Virus record (IMG/VR): IMGVR_UViG_3300029922_002249
Coordinates: 1 to 22,019 of that record
Reading direction: 5' to 3' (one strand)
DNA: 22,019 bases
DNA from: a virus
Each line of letters starts with the position of its first letter. Within the stretch, counting starts at the first letter, position 1. This document shows, one piece after another, positions 7,973-15,628 of this stretch. The notes beneath the pieces are model-generated. The model ran no database searches. It was not told where the DNA came from and saw only the letters and a program-made list of their open reading frames with translations. The translations under genes and the position numbers were made by a program.

Positions 7973-7978
7973 TATAAT
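7973..7978 (+). promoter_or_regulatory. TATAAT -10 box before the homing endonuclease
   Basis: A perfect sigma-70 -10 hexamer lies 9 bases before the ATG at 7988, unlike the TGTGATATA boxes of the phage genes. No clear -35 is seen. It would give the endonuclease its own host-type promoter and a very short leader. Confidence 0.35.
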
Positions 7979-7987
7979 CTTGTAACT

Positions 7988-8554
7988 ATGAAAGGATTTA
8001 TATACAAGGTAACAAATAGCAAAAACGATAAGGTCTACGTAGGCCAAACATCCAGGACCGTCAAGGACCGCTGGGAGCAACATTCTTTTCCAAGTTCTAA
8101 GGGCAGCCTCCTAAAAAATGCAATTTTAGAAATAGGCTTAGAGTTTTTCAGTGTCACTCAATTGGCGATAGTTTCAGCTAATACCAAAGAAGAACTGTCG
8201 GACAAACTCTGTACGGCAGAGAAGAAATACATTAAAGAAAACAATAGTATATATCCACATGGCTACAATGTTTTGATGGGCGGAAAGCATGCTAAACATA
8301 GCCCTGAAACTATAGAAAAGATGTCTGCCGCTAAACGCGGTAAGCTTCGCCCAGACATGCTGAAACACATGGACAAAATCCATGAAAAATGCAAAAAGCC
8401 AATCAAATGCAACGAAACGGGCCAAGTATGGGAATCCGTTAAAGATTGCGCAAAATCGTTTGATGTTGAGCCTAAGCAAATTTGTAGAGTATTGAAAGGT
8501 CAGAGAAAAAGACTGAAGTGGCAATTTACCTTCTCGTACCTCCCGCAATCTTAA
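7988..8554 (+). CDS. GIY-YIG homing endonuclease (free-standing)
   Basis: The N terminus carries the GIY-YIG nuclease signature: GFIYKVTN (residues 3-10), VYVGQT (16-21) and a downstream R..W..H (24-32), with E77 in AEKKYIKE as the likely catalytic glutamate. Residues about 103-124 (SPETIEKMSAAKRGKLRP) form a NUMOD3 DNA-binding motif, and the C-terminal KPIKCNETGQVWESVKDCAK segment matches the NUMOD1/IENR1 helix-turn-helix type. Such enzymes spread by cutting alleles that lack them. It lies between terL and the structural genes and is more AT-rich and lysine-rich than its neighbours, as expected for a recent insertion. No intron boundaries are evident, so it appears intergenic. No strong Shine-Dalgarno precedes the ATG. 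Confidence 0.92.
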   Translation: MKGFIYKVTNSKNDKVYVGQTSRTVKDRWEQHSFPSSKGSLLKNAILEIGLEFFSVTQLAIVSANTKEELSDKLCTAEKKYIKENNSIYPHGYNVLMGGKHAKHSPETIEKMSAAKRGKLRPDMLKHMDKIHEKCKKPIKCNETGQVWESVKDCAKSFDVEPKQICRVLKGQRKRLKWQFTFSYLPQS

Positions 8555-8581
8555 CCGAAAGCTAGGCTCAAGAGGTATGAA

Positions 8582-9799
8582 ATGCCAAAACTGAATTTTC
8601 TTGTCTTTCTCAACAGTTACTCCGATACGGACTCTTCTAACAACCCAAGTTTGAATAATTTCAAATGGAACAGGGAAGTTAACGGTCTTTTTGTCAACAA
8701 TCCCTTGAGCCAAGCTTTCTCCCTTGCACCTGGAGAAACTAAGACATTGTTCAATGGTACCCGTACGTTAACTCAAGATGGGACCACGCAGTATTCTCTC
8801 ACCCAGGTTCCCCTTTCCACCCAAACCTACCAGCTCAACTTTACTGGTGGGACGAATCCTACCTTCAGAACGGGTAGAACGACTGGCGCAGACGCCAGCA
8901 CTCAGGTGTTCGTTACTCAGAACGGCCCGCTCCTTACCTTTTCCGCCCCCGCAATCTCTGCCTTAGCAGCTCACTTTGTTGGTCAAGTCTTCGGAATGAC
9001 TACAAATATTACGATTACTGCCAACAACCTTGGCGTCGGCGGGAACTCAATTTTGCTAACGGGAAATGGCACTTCGTCGGTCTCTACTTTGATCGCCGCA
9101 TGGAATACGGCAAACCCTTCAAACCAAGCAACCCTTTCTGCTGGCGACGGCACTCAAGTCCCTTCACTGGGTGCCACTATCATGTTATCTGGTGGCGTCA
9201 ACCCTGCCACAGCCTTCAACCTAATCTCAGGCGGCGTCGTGGTCGGAGACAGCGTGTTGATAGGCAACCTTTTCAGTCCACTAAATCAAGGTATTTACAC
9301 GATTGTATCCTTGACCGCAACTAGCTTCACGGTAATCAGTGATAACGGTATTCCAGAAGGTCCGATTCTTCTCGGCGTCAACTTTGCCTCTCAGGTCAAC
9401 GTTTACGGTTCCGTGGGCGTTCAGGTGGGCGATACTCTAGCTATTTTTGGTGGCTTCTCCCCTGTAACGCAGGGTAGTTATGTGATTACCGGCGTAACTT
9501 CGACGTACATCCAGTTTTATACTACCGCCATTCTGCCCGTAGAGGGTCCGATCACTACGGAAGACATCGCAGTTTATTCAGCCGCAAAATCATTCATTTA
9601 CATGGAAGCAGACCAGAACTGTGAGGTTACTTTGAATGGAACTAACATTTCCAACATAAACCCTCTCGTTATTAACAACTCGACGAGACCTGGCGTGCTG
9701 ATGAATAGTTCCACGATTTACACGATAACGGTAACGAATAATAGCATCACTCCCGCGAATCTCTACATGGCTTCCGCCGAATACCTACCTACTCCCTAA
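8582..9799 (+). CDS. Beta-rich virion structural protein with tandem repeat
   Basis: The 405-aa product is rich in Thr, Ser, Asn, Gly and Val with very few charged residues, typical of beta-sandwich virion proteins. Residues about 140-205 contain a module with NSILLTGNGT, LIAAWNTANPSNQATL and IMLSGG patterns that I associate with head or tail decoration proteins. Residues 217-262 and 277-324 are an internal tandem repeat: VVVGDSVLIGNLFSPLNQG matches VQVGDTLAIFGGFSPVTQG, and both copies end in EGPI. The C terminus resembles another small beta domain. AGAGG lies 6 bases before the ATG. It sits between terL and portal, so it is probably an abundant head-associated or fibrous protein, but its exact place in the particle cannot be told. 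Confidence 0.75.
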   Translation: MPKLNFLVFLNSYSDTDSSNNPSLNNFKWNREVNGLFVNNPLSQAFSLAPGETKTLFNGTRTLTQDGTTQYSLTQVPLSTQTYQLNFTGGTNPTFRTGRTTGADASTQVFVTQNGPLLTFSAPAISALAAHFVGQVFGMTTNITITANNLGVGGNSILLTGNGTSSVSTLIAAWNTANPSNQATLSAGDGTQVPSLGATIMLSGGVNPATAFNLISGGVVVGDSVLIGNLFSPLNQGIYTIVSLTATSFTVISDNGIPEGPILLGVNFASQVNVYGSVGVQVGDTLAIFGGFSPVTQGSYVITGVTSTYIQFYTTAILPVEGPITTEDIAVYSAAKSFIYMEADQNCEVTLNGTNISNINPLVINNSTRPGVLMNSSTIYTITVTNNSITPANLYMASAEYLPTP

Positions 9800-9801
9800 C
9801 G

Positions 9802-9812
9802 TTGTGATATAA
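9802..9812 (+). promoter_or_regulatory. TTGTGATATAA box before the portal gene
   Basis: This 11-base match to the recurrent phage box lies in the 20-base gap before the portal ATG (9820). AAGG (9811-9814) overlaps it and has good Shine-Dalgarno spacing, so read-through transcripts could use AAGG, while a transcript begun here would be nearly leaderless. Confidence 0.45.
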
Positions 9813-9819
9813 GGCATAT

Positions 9820-11658
9820 ATGAGCGAACAAGTAAACACTCAAAAGCAGGCAATCGCGGATACGATCTCAAAAGCCTCTAACAAGATGGTTTTTGCATTG
9901 AGTCAAGATGCAGGCGAGGCCATGGAAAAGGCTGGCTATAAGCAGGAAGATCCAGCGTCCCCGCTTAGGTATGCCATTCATCAAGCTAGCGGCTCGGCGG
10001 CTAAGAATGCGCCGCGCCTGGCTTTCACTGAAAACCCTGCTCCATCGGACAATTACCTTGGCCTGTTCAAATCCAAGCGTCGCCTCCTTCCCGATGAAGT
10101 CCTGAAGCAAATCCGCATCCAAGATCACTTGGTTGCTGCGATTCTGCGCGCTCGCGGTTCCATGATGAGCCTTTTCGGCCATCTCAAGAAGGACCGATTC
10201 GACATTGGCGTGGAAGTTGCCCTCAAGAAAGAATTCTACGACATCCTCACGCCCGAACAGTATGAAAAATCCATGGCGAGGATGAAGCGATTCGAAGCCC
10301 TCCTGCTGCATTGCGGCCATACTGCTGGAATAGAGCATCAGGACAAGATGACTCTAGCGCAGTTCATTGACATCCAAGCTCAAAACGGCTTAGGTTTTGG
10401 TAGGTTCGCTACGGAAATTATCTATGATCGTTCCGTCGATCCAGACGAGGATGGTAACTATCCCTTCCATCGTTTCCGTCCAATTGACGTGGCAACGATC
10501 TACCGTGCCGTCCGTAAGGGCGAGTACGTGGGCAACAACCTGCGAGAAATCGCAATGCGTATGCTGGAAAGTCTGACTGGCGAGAAGCCAAACATCAACC
10601 TGCAAAGGCTGAAGGAAGACAAGTACGCGTGGTTACAAGTCATTGACGGAACTCCTCGCCAAGCGTTCACGCACGAAGAAATGCTGGTCTTCAATCTCTT
10701 CCCATGTACGGACATCGAGATGAACGGCTACCCCGTATCCCCACTGGATACGATCGTCTCCAGCGTTACGACTCATATTTCGATCGACGCGTACAAAAAG
10801 CTCTACTTCCAAAATGGCCGTGCCACGAAGGGCATGTTGGTCATCAAATCGGACGAAGTTGACCAATCCGTCATGGATGGGATCAAGCTTCAATTCAACG
10901 CCTCTATCAACAACGTTGCGAACTCTTTCAGAACGCCTATTTTCGGGATGGGACAAAAAGATGCGGTCGAGTGGCTCGCCTTTGACGGCGAAGGTCTCCA
11001 TGATGGGGATTTTCAGTTCATGTATGATCAGATTGCTCGCAATATCATGTCTGCTTTTAGCATGTCTCCTGATGAGTTGCCTGGGTATTCTCATCTCAGT
11101 AAAGGTACGAATTCTCAAACGTTGTCTGAAAGCAATAATGAATTCAAACTCACTGCTGCTCGCGATACTGGCCTCCGTCCTCTGATTCTCAAATTCCAGA
11201 CTTTCTTCAATGAAATTCTGTTCCCCATCATCGACCCCCTTCTGGCCAAGATTTGCGAAGTCAAGTTCAACGGCCTGGACGCTCAGTCGAAAGAGCAGGA
11301 AAGCACTCGTCTCCAGCAGGACATGCCTACGTTCATGCATATGAACGATGTCCTTAAGGAAGTCGATAAGGACCCCATCGGCAAGCATATGGGCGGCGAG
11401 TTCATTTTCAATGAACGTTGGCAGCTGGTCATCGATAAGTACAAGAATGTCGGCGAGATCATGGGTGAGATTCTCGGCGACAATGCCGCTCTCGTAGACC
11501 CCTTGCTACGCTACAAGCGTGACCCCTTCCACTTGCAATGGCTCCAGCTGATGGCTGAAGTCAGTCCAATGACCGTCCAAGCCTATTTGGCGCCAAGGCC
11601 CTTTGCCTTTGAGCAGCTCAAAATGTGCATCACCGATTCCCTAGAAGAGGATAATTAA
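9820..11658 (+). CDS. Portal protein
   Basis: The 612-aa protein matches the phage portal family in organisation: an alpha/beta N-terminal part with PSDNYLGLFKSKRRLLPDEV and IRIQDHLVAAILRARGSMMS, a stem and clip region, and the diagnostic central segment around residues 325-400 with YKKLYFQNGRATKGMLVI, then FRTPIFGMG and the DFQFMYDQIARNIMSAFSMS helix. Twelve copies normally form the ring through which terminase threads DNA. The C-terminal 130 residues are helical with an acidic end (SLEEDN). AAGG sits 5 bases before the ATG. The stop is one base before the next start. It follows the structural protein and precedes two small genes and the gpF-like gene, a classic portal to minor-head order. 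Confidence 0.88.
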   Translation: MSEQVNTQKQAIADTISKASNKMVFALSQDAGEAMEKAGYKQEDPASPLRYAIHQASGSAAKNAPRLAFTENPAPSDNYLGLFKSKRRLLPDEVLKQIRIQDHLVAAILRARGSMMSLFGHLKKDRFDIGVEVALKKEFYDILTPEQYEKSMARMKRFEALLLHCGHTAGIEHQDKMTLAQFIDIQAQNGLGFGRFATEIIYDRSVDPDEDGNYPFHRFRPIDVATIYRAVRKGEYVGNNLREIAMRMLESLTGEKPNINLQRLKEDKYAWLQVIDGTPRQAFTHEEMLVFNLFPCTDIEMNGYPVSPLDTIVSSVTTHISIDAYKKLYFQNGRATKGMLVIKSDEVDQSVMDGIKLQFNASINNVANSFRTPIFGMGQKDAVEWLAFDGEGLHDGDFQFMYDQIARNIMSAFSMSPDELPGYSHLSKGTNSQTLSESNNEFKLTAARDTGLRPLILKFQTFFNEILFPIIDPLLAKICEVKFNGLDAQSKEQESTRLQQDMPTFMHMNDVLKEVDKDPIGKHMGGEFIFNERWQLVIDKYKNVGEIMGEILGDNAALVDPLLRYKRDPFHLQWLQLMAEVSPMTVQAYLAPRPFAFEQLKMCITDSLEEDN

Positions 11659-11659
11659 T

Positions 11660-12316
11660 ATGAGCGCAGAGATCAATTACAAAAACAAGTACATGGAACT
11701 CCGTTCCAAGTATCTCAATGACGTAGACGTTGCGTTCCGCCTCGGCTTCGAGCAGGGTGGTATGCAGGCTCAGCAAGATCAGATGGCTCAAGAGCAACAG
11801 CAGGCGCAGGAAATGCAGCAGGCAGCCGCTCAAGGTGCCGCTCAACCTGGCGGCGCACCCGGTGGTCCTCCTGGCGGTGATCCAGGAATGGATCAAAGTG
11901 GCGCCCCTGCCCCTGAAACGGGGTCTGAGCACCCAGAAGGTTCGGAACTGGATCAGCATATCGCGAAGCTGGAAAGCATGATCGCCAAGGCCGAAGCCTG
12001 TGGTCCAGACGAGATAAAGAAGACCGTTGAAGGATTCCAAGACATTGGCAGCGACCTTCGCAAGCTTCAGAAGAGTTGGAAAGAACAGTCGGATCTGCGT
12101 AAGTCTCAGAATGCCATTAAGGGTATCGTCAAGGCGCTTCACAAGCCAGCATTTAAGATGAGTAAGCAAGCCTCTATCAATCTCAACGACACCGCCAAAC
12201 AGGCCGTCTCGATGCAGCACAAGATCGTTAGCGACGTTATGGCGAAGATGGAAGCGGAAGAGAAAAGGGCTACTAACAGCGTAGAGAGCATCCTAGCGGG
12301 TATTCCAAAGGCATAA
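11660..12316 (+). CDS. Q/G/P-rich coiled protein next to portal (unknown; possible scaffold or inner head protein)
   Basis: The 218-aa product has three parts: a helical N terminus (residues 1-40), a low-complexity Gln/Ala then Gly/Pro tract (about 40-95) and a charged helical C-terminal half with LDQHIAKLESMIAKAEAC and DLRKLQKSWKEQSDLRKSQ that should form coiled coils. No enzymatic motif is seen. AGAGG lies 9 bases before the ATG and the gene begins one base after the portal stop, so the two are co-translated. Its position and coiled, flexible composition fit a scaffold, portal-associated or internal head protein, but I do not recognise the family. Confidence 0.78.
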   Translation: MSAEINYKNKYMELRSKYLNDVDVAFRLGFEQGGMQAQQDQMAQEQQQAQEMQQAAAQGAAQPGGAPGGPPGGDPGMDQSGAPAPETGSEHPEGSELDQHIAKLESMIAKAEACGPDEIKKTVEGFQDIGSDLRKLQKSWKEQSDLRKSQNAIKGIVKALHKPAFKMSKQASINLNDTAKQAVSMQHKIVSDVMAKMEAEEKRATNSVESILAGIPKA

Positions 12317-12317
12317 A

Positions 12318-12521
12318 GTGGACAACTTGATCAGGGGCGAATACGACAAGTTGACGCCCTTCAGAAAAGCAAAGTTCAACGAACTGGTAGCGTGGCAATC
12401 CTCTACTCACAAGGGTGGTGCGATTCCGCTAGACCAAGGTGCCTACTTCAAAATTTTAGATTGGGTCAACAAACTGCCAGAAAATGACCCCGAGCCTCCT
12501 ATCGAAAAACCGGAGGAGTAA
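12318..12521 (+). CDS. Small protein of unknown function (67 aa)
   Basis: A GTG start one base after the previous stop is supported by AAAGG 6 bases upstream. The product contains a compact folded-looking segment (YDKLTPFRKAKFNELVAW, then GAYFKILDWVNKLP) and a Pro/Glu tail. Its last codons carry the GGAGGAG that serves as the ribosome-binding site of the next gene, so it is embedded in the head operon. No family is recognised. Confidence 0.7.
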   Translation: MDNLIRGEYDKLTPFRKAKFNELVAWQSSTHKGGAIPLDQGAYFKILDWVNKLPENDPEPPIEKPEE

Positions 12522-12522
12522 A

Positions 12523-13287
12523 ATGATCGGCCTATCCTCCAAAATCAAAAGCGCGTTGAATTTGACCATCGAAGATATTTTCGACAATATCGCCTTGTCG
12601 TTCATTGGCAACATACCAAAGCTCAGAGAGAAAAAGAGGCTCGTCATTTCCAGTCAGCCAAACCTTGGCCTGGCGCACCTTTTTATTCAGGCGATGGGAA
12701 ACAGGACACCGAATCCCATCGAGCAGGACGTGCTACAAAGCCTTCTGGAAAGCTCTTACGGGTATATCGACGCGCTCAAAAACAAGACCAAATCGAACAT
12801 CACGGAGCGCATTGACGGCCTGTCTCATGAAGCTGGTCTTCGAGGGGTAGGTATGAGGCCAGAAGATGTGCGTGCGGCCATCTCGGAAGAGCTATTTAAG
12901 GCCAAATCACACATGCAGGCTATAGCCGAGTCTGAGAGTACCAAGATGCGTAACCTGGGCACCATGATGGACATTTCGCGCGTGGCTGGTGGCATAGGCG
13001 ACTCAGATCCGACCGTTTTCTTCGTAGTGATCAAAGATCAAACCACTTGCAAAGAGTGCATTAGGCTACATCTTATGCCAGATCACAGCACGCCTAGGCT
13101 TTGGAAGTTCTCGGAACTTAAACAGGGGTACCACAGGCGCGGAGAGGACATGGCGTCTGCCTTCGGCCTCCACCCACACTGCCGCTGCACTCTGACCTAC
13201 CTATCGAAGGGATTCGGCTTCAACGAGAATGGCTATGTCACCTATGTAGGTGAGGGCCACGACGCTTACTCGCGCCAAAAGAAATAA
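12523..13287 (+). CDS. Phage Mu gpF-like minor head (head morphogenesis) protein
   Basis: The 254-aa protein ends with the pattern typical of Mu gpF-like head proteins: an IKDQTTCKECIRLH segment with a Cys pair, then after about 45 residues H-P-H-C-R-C-T-L. In this family the spaced Cys/His residues and the HPxCRC motif mark the conserved C-terminal domain, and members are minor capsid proteins that act with portal in head assembly. The N-terminal 130 residues are helical. The open frame extends to 12484, but GGAGGAG at 12512-12518 points to ATG 12523. It is the last plus-strand gene of the head module, and its stop abuts the stop of a convergent gene. Confidence 0.82.
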   Translation: MIGLSSKIKSALNLTIEDIFDNIALSFIGNIPKLREKKRLVISSQPNLGLAHLFIQAMGNRTPNPIEQDVLQSLLESSYGYIDALKNKTKSNITERIDGLSHEAGLRGVGMRPEDVRAAISEELFKAKSHMQAIAESESTKMRNLGTMMDISRVAGGIGDSDPTVFFVVIKDQTTCKECIRLHLMPDHSTPRLWKFSELKQGYHRRGEDMASAFGLHPHCRCTLTYLSKGFGFNENGYVTYVGEGHDAYSRQKK

Positions 13288-13599
13288 TCAGCTAACGATA
13301 TTGACCACGTTTTTGTAGAACTCGGGTTCCTCTATTTCTTTCATGGAGCCATCGCTTTCTTGCAAAAACCACACACGTTTCCCTTTAAAAAGATCCCACC
13401 CAAAGACTCGCTCTTCGATCAAAGCACCTTCGTACCACCCCGCTTCGTCACAGAACGAAAGGTGATTCCTAGCTTCTTGTTCAGTCTTCCAAAGATGTTG
13501 CAAATGCATGCGCTCAAAGCCGAACTCTCGTCCCCTTTTGGCAAACTTGAAAAATGCGGTTAAGTAGATTTTTTCCATAAAATTGGTCTGGGGAGCCAT
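13288..13599 (-). CDS. Unknown protein (103 aa)
   Basis: The product is rich in aromatic and charged residues (KIYLTAFFKFAKRGREF, then HLQHLWKTEQEARNHLSF, then GWDLFKGKRVWFL) and looks like a small globular alpha/beta protein of phage type. I do not recognise it. The start is uncertain: ATG 13599 and ATG 13578 (residue 8) both lack a good Shine-Dalgarno. It is the last gene of the minus-strand unit, downstream of tRNA(CAU) and a structured non-coding stretch, and is end to end with the convergent gpF-like gene. Confidence 0.65.
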   Translation of the reverse strand: MAPQTNFMEKIYLTAFFKFAKRGREFGFERMHLQHLWKTEQEARNHLSFCDEAGWYEGALIEERVFGWDLFKGKRVWFLQESDGSMKEIEEPEFYKNVVNIVS

Positions 13600-13733
13600 T
13601 GCGTCACAGTGGCATTTACTTTTCGTACTCCAGGCGCTCAGGTTATCCTAGGTTCCTTTCGCTGCCTATCTTTCCTACTCGGTCGCGGGCTTACCCCGCT
13701 GTGTCTACGACCTTTTCACCATCCCCAGAAATT
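13600..13733 (-). other. Non-coding stretch with strong secondary structure between tRNA(CAU) and the 103-aa gene
   Basis: On the minus strand, GCGGG-GTAAG-CCCGC forms a 5-bp hairpin, and GGTC/GACC flanks it with a one-sided 9-base loop between. Further on are a repeated AACCT and a CCTAGG palindrome. It has no good reading frame. It may be a tRNA trailer, a leader for the 103-aa gene or a small RNA; I cannot assign a family. Confidence 0.35.
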
Positions 13734-13811
13734 TGGTAGCGGAGGCAGGACTTGCACCTGCATCGGTCGAGGTTATGAGTCTCGTCTGGCACTTCTTCCA
13801 GTCACTCCGCT
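13734..13811 (-). tRNA. tRNA with CAU anticodon (Met or Ile2), CCA encoded
   Basis: The minus strand folds as a cloverleaf. The acceptor AGCGGAG/CTCCGCT is 7 bp, followed by discriminator A and an encoded CCA. The D-arm has CTGG/CCAG, and the anticodon stem (CGAGA/CCTCG, last pair A-C unpaired) carries loop CTCATAA with U33 and anticodon CAU at 13775-13777. The T-arm is GCAGG/CCTGC. The T-loop is TGCAAGT, with G where U55 is usual. The A1-U72 pair argues against an initiator; elongator Met versus lysidine-modified Ile2 cannot be told apart here. It lies 6 bases after the stop of the 70-aa gene, so it is probably cut from that transcript. Confidence 0.78.
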
Positions 13812-13817
13812 ACAAAA

Positions 13818-14030
13818 CTATCTCATAAGACCGCATTTTTTGCAATAGGAAGTTTCAAACCACTTCCCAGACATGTCGTGGCGGCAAGTCAAATTCTTCC
13901 AAATCCTTTTGAAACCACGGTAACGCACTGGACCTTGGTACGTTACTACAGACATAGTAACGTCTAGATCCTCCACCACGAGTGGAGCGCCCCCAACCAA
14001 ATTTGCCTGATCGGTCTTGTTCTCGCTCAT
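13818..14030 (-). CDS. Small Cys-containing protein after the ligase (70 aa)
   Basis: It starts with a 4-base ATGA overlap on the DNA ligase stop, which favours it over the longer frame that overlaps it. The C-terminal end holds C-R-H-D and then S-Y-C-K-K-C-G, a possible C/H-x-C-x2-C metal site; the N-terminal part is acidic and unremarkable. I see no family match. It is followed at once by tRNA(CAU). Confidence 0.68.
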   Translation of the reverse strand: MSENKTDQANLVGGAPLVVEDLDVTMSVVTYQGPVRYRGFKRIWKNLTCRHDMSGKWFETSYCKKCGLMR

Positions 14031-15172
14031 TCGTAATCTCGGATTGCAACCCCAACAGGAAAGCGTGGTACTCCATTAGCTCCCGTGAGGCCCTGGAACT
14101 TGACAGTAAGCTGCTTTCCTTTCCAGAGCTTGTGATTCTCAAAATATTCTTTGAGCCTAGTTGTTTCTCCAGACATTTTAGCAAGAAACTCTTTCCCATC
14201 CTTCGTCCTGCACATAAAAGCACCAACGTGTCCTTGGAGCTTGCCGCGTCCTTCATCAATTCCAGTAATTTCGAATTCTGCATCATCAAATTCCTTAATC
14301 TTTTGAAGGTCATATGAGCGCTTATTCACGTATAGGCCAGCTGCATTGCGGATCATGGCACCTTCGTAACCCTGTTCGCGCCACGTATTGAACCAGTCGG
14401 TTGCCTCGGATTCATCGTTGACCTGAACGGTCTCTACCTTGATGATCTCATTGTTGGGAAACCAGCTGCTTTTCATGTAGCGTAGCTTTGTGGCCCGCTT
14501 TGCGAAGGTCTCGTCGGACGGCAGATCGTATACGTGATACTGAACAACCTCATGGCCTGGCTGAGGAGTTTCCTGGCGCACAAAGGATACAATCTTCTCG
14601 AAATCCTTCTTGAATTCGTGGTTATAAAGTTCTCCATCTAGCACGATATCCTCTTTGAAAGCCTTCTCGATTGCCGCCGAAATGTGAGGTACGCCGGTAA
14701 TCAACTTCCTAGTACGCGACCAAAGGGTACACTTGCCGTTCTTCAAAATGGCGATGCATCGAATGCCGTCAAATTTTGGCTGTACGAACGCTGGGTACTT
14801 GATCTTATGCCCCTGCTCGGAGAACTTGTGGGCCAGCATGGGGACGATGCCACCTTCGATCAGCTCGTCTAGCTCGCCAGCCTCGGCGGCTTTGACGGAA
14901 TCCACGTAGCCCTTTTTCTTCTGCTTTTCCCACTTGGACTGGGCCTCAGCGCAAGCCTGATCGAATGGGGTGGTCTCATTCTTCTTACCGACATTCTTAC
15001 CCTTGTAGATCGTGTCAGCAGTGATCTGAATCTTGTCAGAGTTCAGCTGCCCGTAGCTCGTCTCGATCGTTGCCGCCGTATCGTTCATCGACTGCTGGTA
15101 GACTCTGATCTCCCATTCTTGAATGGCGCCCGTGCTTGTCTTTTTGTATAACGTCGGAAAGTTCTTTGGCAT
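14027..15172 (-). CDS. ATP-dependent DNA ligase with WGR-like N-terminal domain
   Basis: The 381-aa protein has the nucleotidyltransferase motifs of ATP-dependent ligases: motif I KFDGIR (133-138) with K133 as the AMP-accepting lysine, DGELY (179-183), EGAMIR (270-275) and KIKEF (291-295), then an OB-fold C terminus ending in FPVGVAIRDYE. Residues 1-95 (LYKKTSTGAIQEWEIRV, then GKNVGKKNETTPFDQACAE) resemble a WGR-type module found at the front of some phage ligases. It would seal nicks in phage DNA during replication and repair. The open frame reaches 15280, but similarity begins at the ATG at 15170-15172, so I use that. Its first 137 bases overlap the upstream zinc-ribbon ORF in another frame, which is unusual in a unit where other overlaps are 4-10 bases. 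Confidence 0.92.
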   Translation of the reverse strand: MPKNFPTLYKKTSTGAIQEWEIRVYQQSMNDTAATIETSYGQLNSDKIQITADTIYKGKNVGKKNETTPFDQACAEAQSKWEKQKKKGYVDSVKAAEAGELDELIEGGIVPMLAHKFSEQGHKIKYPAFVQPKFDGIRCIAILKNGKCTLWSRTRKLITGVPHISAAIEKAFKEDIVLDGELYNHEFKKDFEKIVSFVRQETPQPGHEVVQYHVYDLPSDETFAKRATKLRYMKSSWFPNNEIIKVETVQVNDESEATDWFNTWREQGYEGAMIRNAAGLYVNKRSYDLQKIKEFDDAEFEITGIDEGRGKLQGHVGAFMCRTKDGKEFLAKMSGETTRLKEYFENHKLWKGKQLTVKFQGLTGANGVPRFPVGVAIRDYE

Positions 15173-15308
15173 TTTTGTTTTCACCCCTATCTGAGTAACA
15201 TTTATCACAATAATAATCCGAGTAAATGGCACCATCTTTGACGCCGTGGCAGCCCCTGGTACTCTCTTGGCCGCATGCACACTCGGTAGGTTCTTCTGTC
15301 ACTGCCAT
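15036..15308 (-). CDS. Small zinc-ribbon-like protein overlapping the ligase start
   Basis: The first 45 residues hold C-A-C-G, a further Cys and then Y-C-D-K-C, a plausible four-Cys zinc ribbon. The ATG overlaps the stop of the upstream 109-aa gene by 10 bases (coupled). After residue 46 the frame runs inside the ligase gene for 137 bases and its composition looks incidental (polar and charged, no pattern). Either the protein really has this tail, or a frameshift near the A-rich AAAACAAAAATG would join the ribbon to the ligase. The N-terminal half is convincing, the tail is not. Confidence 0.62.
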   Translation of the reverse strand: MAVTEEPTECACGQESTRGCHGVKDGAIYSDYYCDKCYSDRGENKNAKELSDVIQKDKHGRHSRMGDQSLPAVDERYGGNDRDELRAAEL

Positions 15309-15628
15309 TTACTCCATTGGGGACAAAAGAACATGTGTGCGTGAGGAAAACTCGTATAGAGGGCACCGCACTCGCACTTCGTGCCATGACTATCCGACAA
15401 CAGGTTGTCTATGCTCGTATACGTTGTAGCATACCAGTTTGGATCGTAAGTTGCAACCTCAGAAAACCAGCAAATATGATCCACTTTGTGGGTGTGGTCG
15501 TCCCCGTACATCGAGAACTCCCACTTCTTGTTCTTGTAAAGAATCAAGTTGGGGAAGTCAGTAATGTGTTGCCACCAGTTAACCTCTCTGGCTGGCTCGT
15601 TCAATCCAAACTGTAGCCTGAGTTTCAT
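15299..15628 (-). CDS. Unknown small protein with C-terminal Cys/His cluster (109 aa)
   Basis: The product is rich in Trp, Tyr and His in the middle (WWQHITDFPNLILYKNKKWEF) and ends in K-C-E-C-G, then PHAHMFFCPQW, a possible C-x-C/H-x-H-x3-C metal site. The start overlaps the stop of the 78-aa gene upstream (ATGA), and the stop overlaps the start of the zinc-ribbon gene by 10 bases, so it lies in the middle of a coupled series. No family is recognised. Confidence 0.75.
   Translation of the reverse strand: MKLRLQFGLNEPAREVNWWQHITDFPNLILYKNKKWEFSMYGDDHTHKVDHICWFSEVATYDPNWYATTYTSIDNLLSDSHGTKCECGALYTSFPHAHMFFCPQWSKWQ

Noticed and set aside
13600-13733. RNase P RNA fragment (GGTGAAAAGGT resemblance)
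   Set aside because: Only a few bases match and the conserved RNase P core elements are missing.
13855-14313. 152-codon minus-strand frame overlapping the ligase end
   Set aside because: It overlaps the ligase gene, while the 70-aa frame has an ATGA junction with the ligase stop and a Cys motif.
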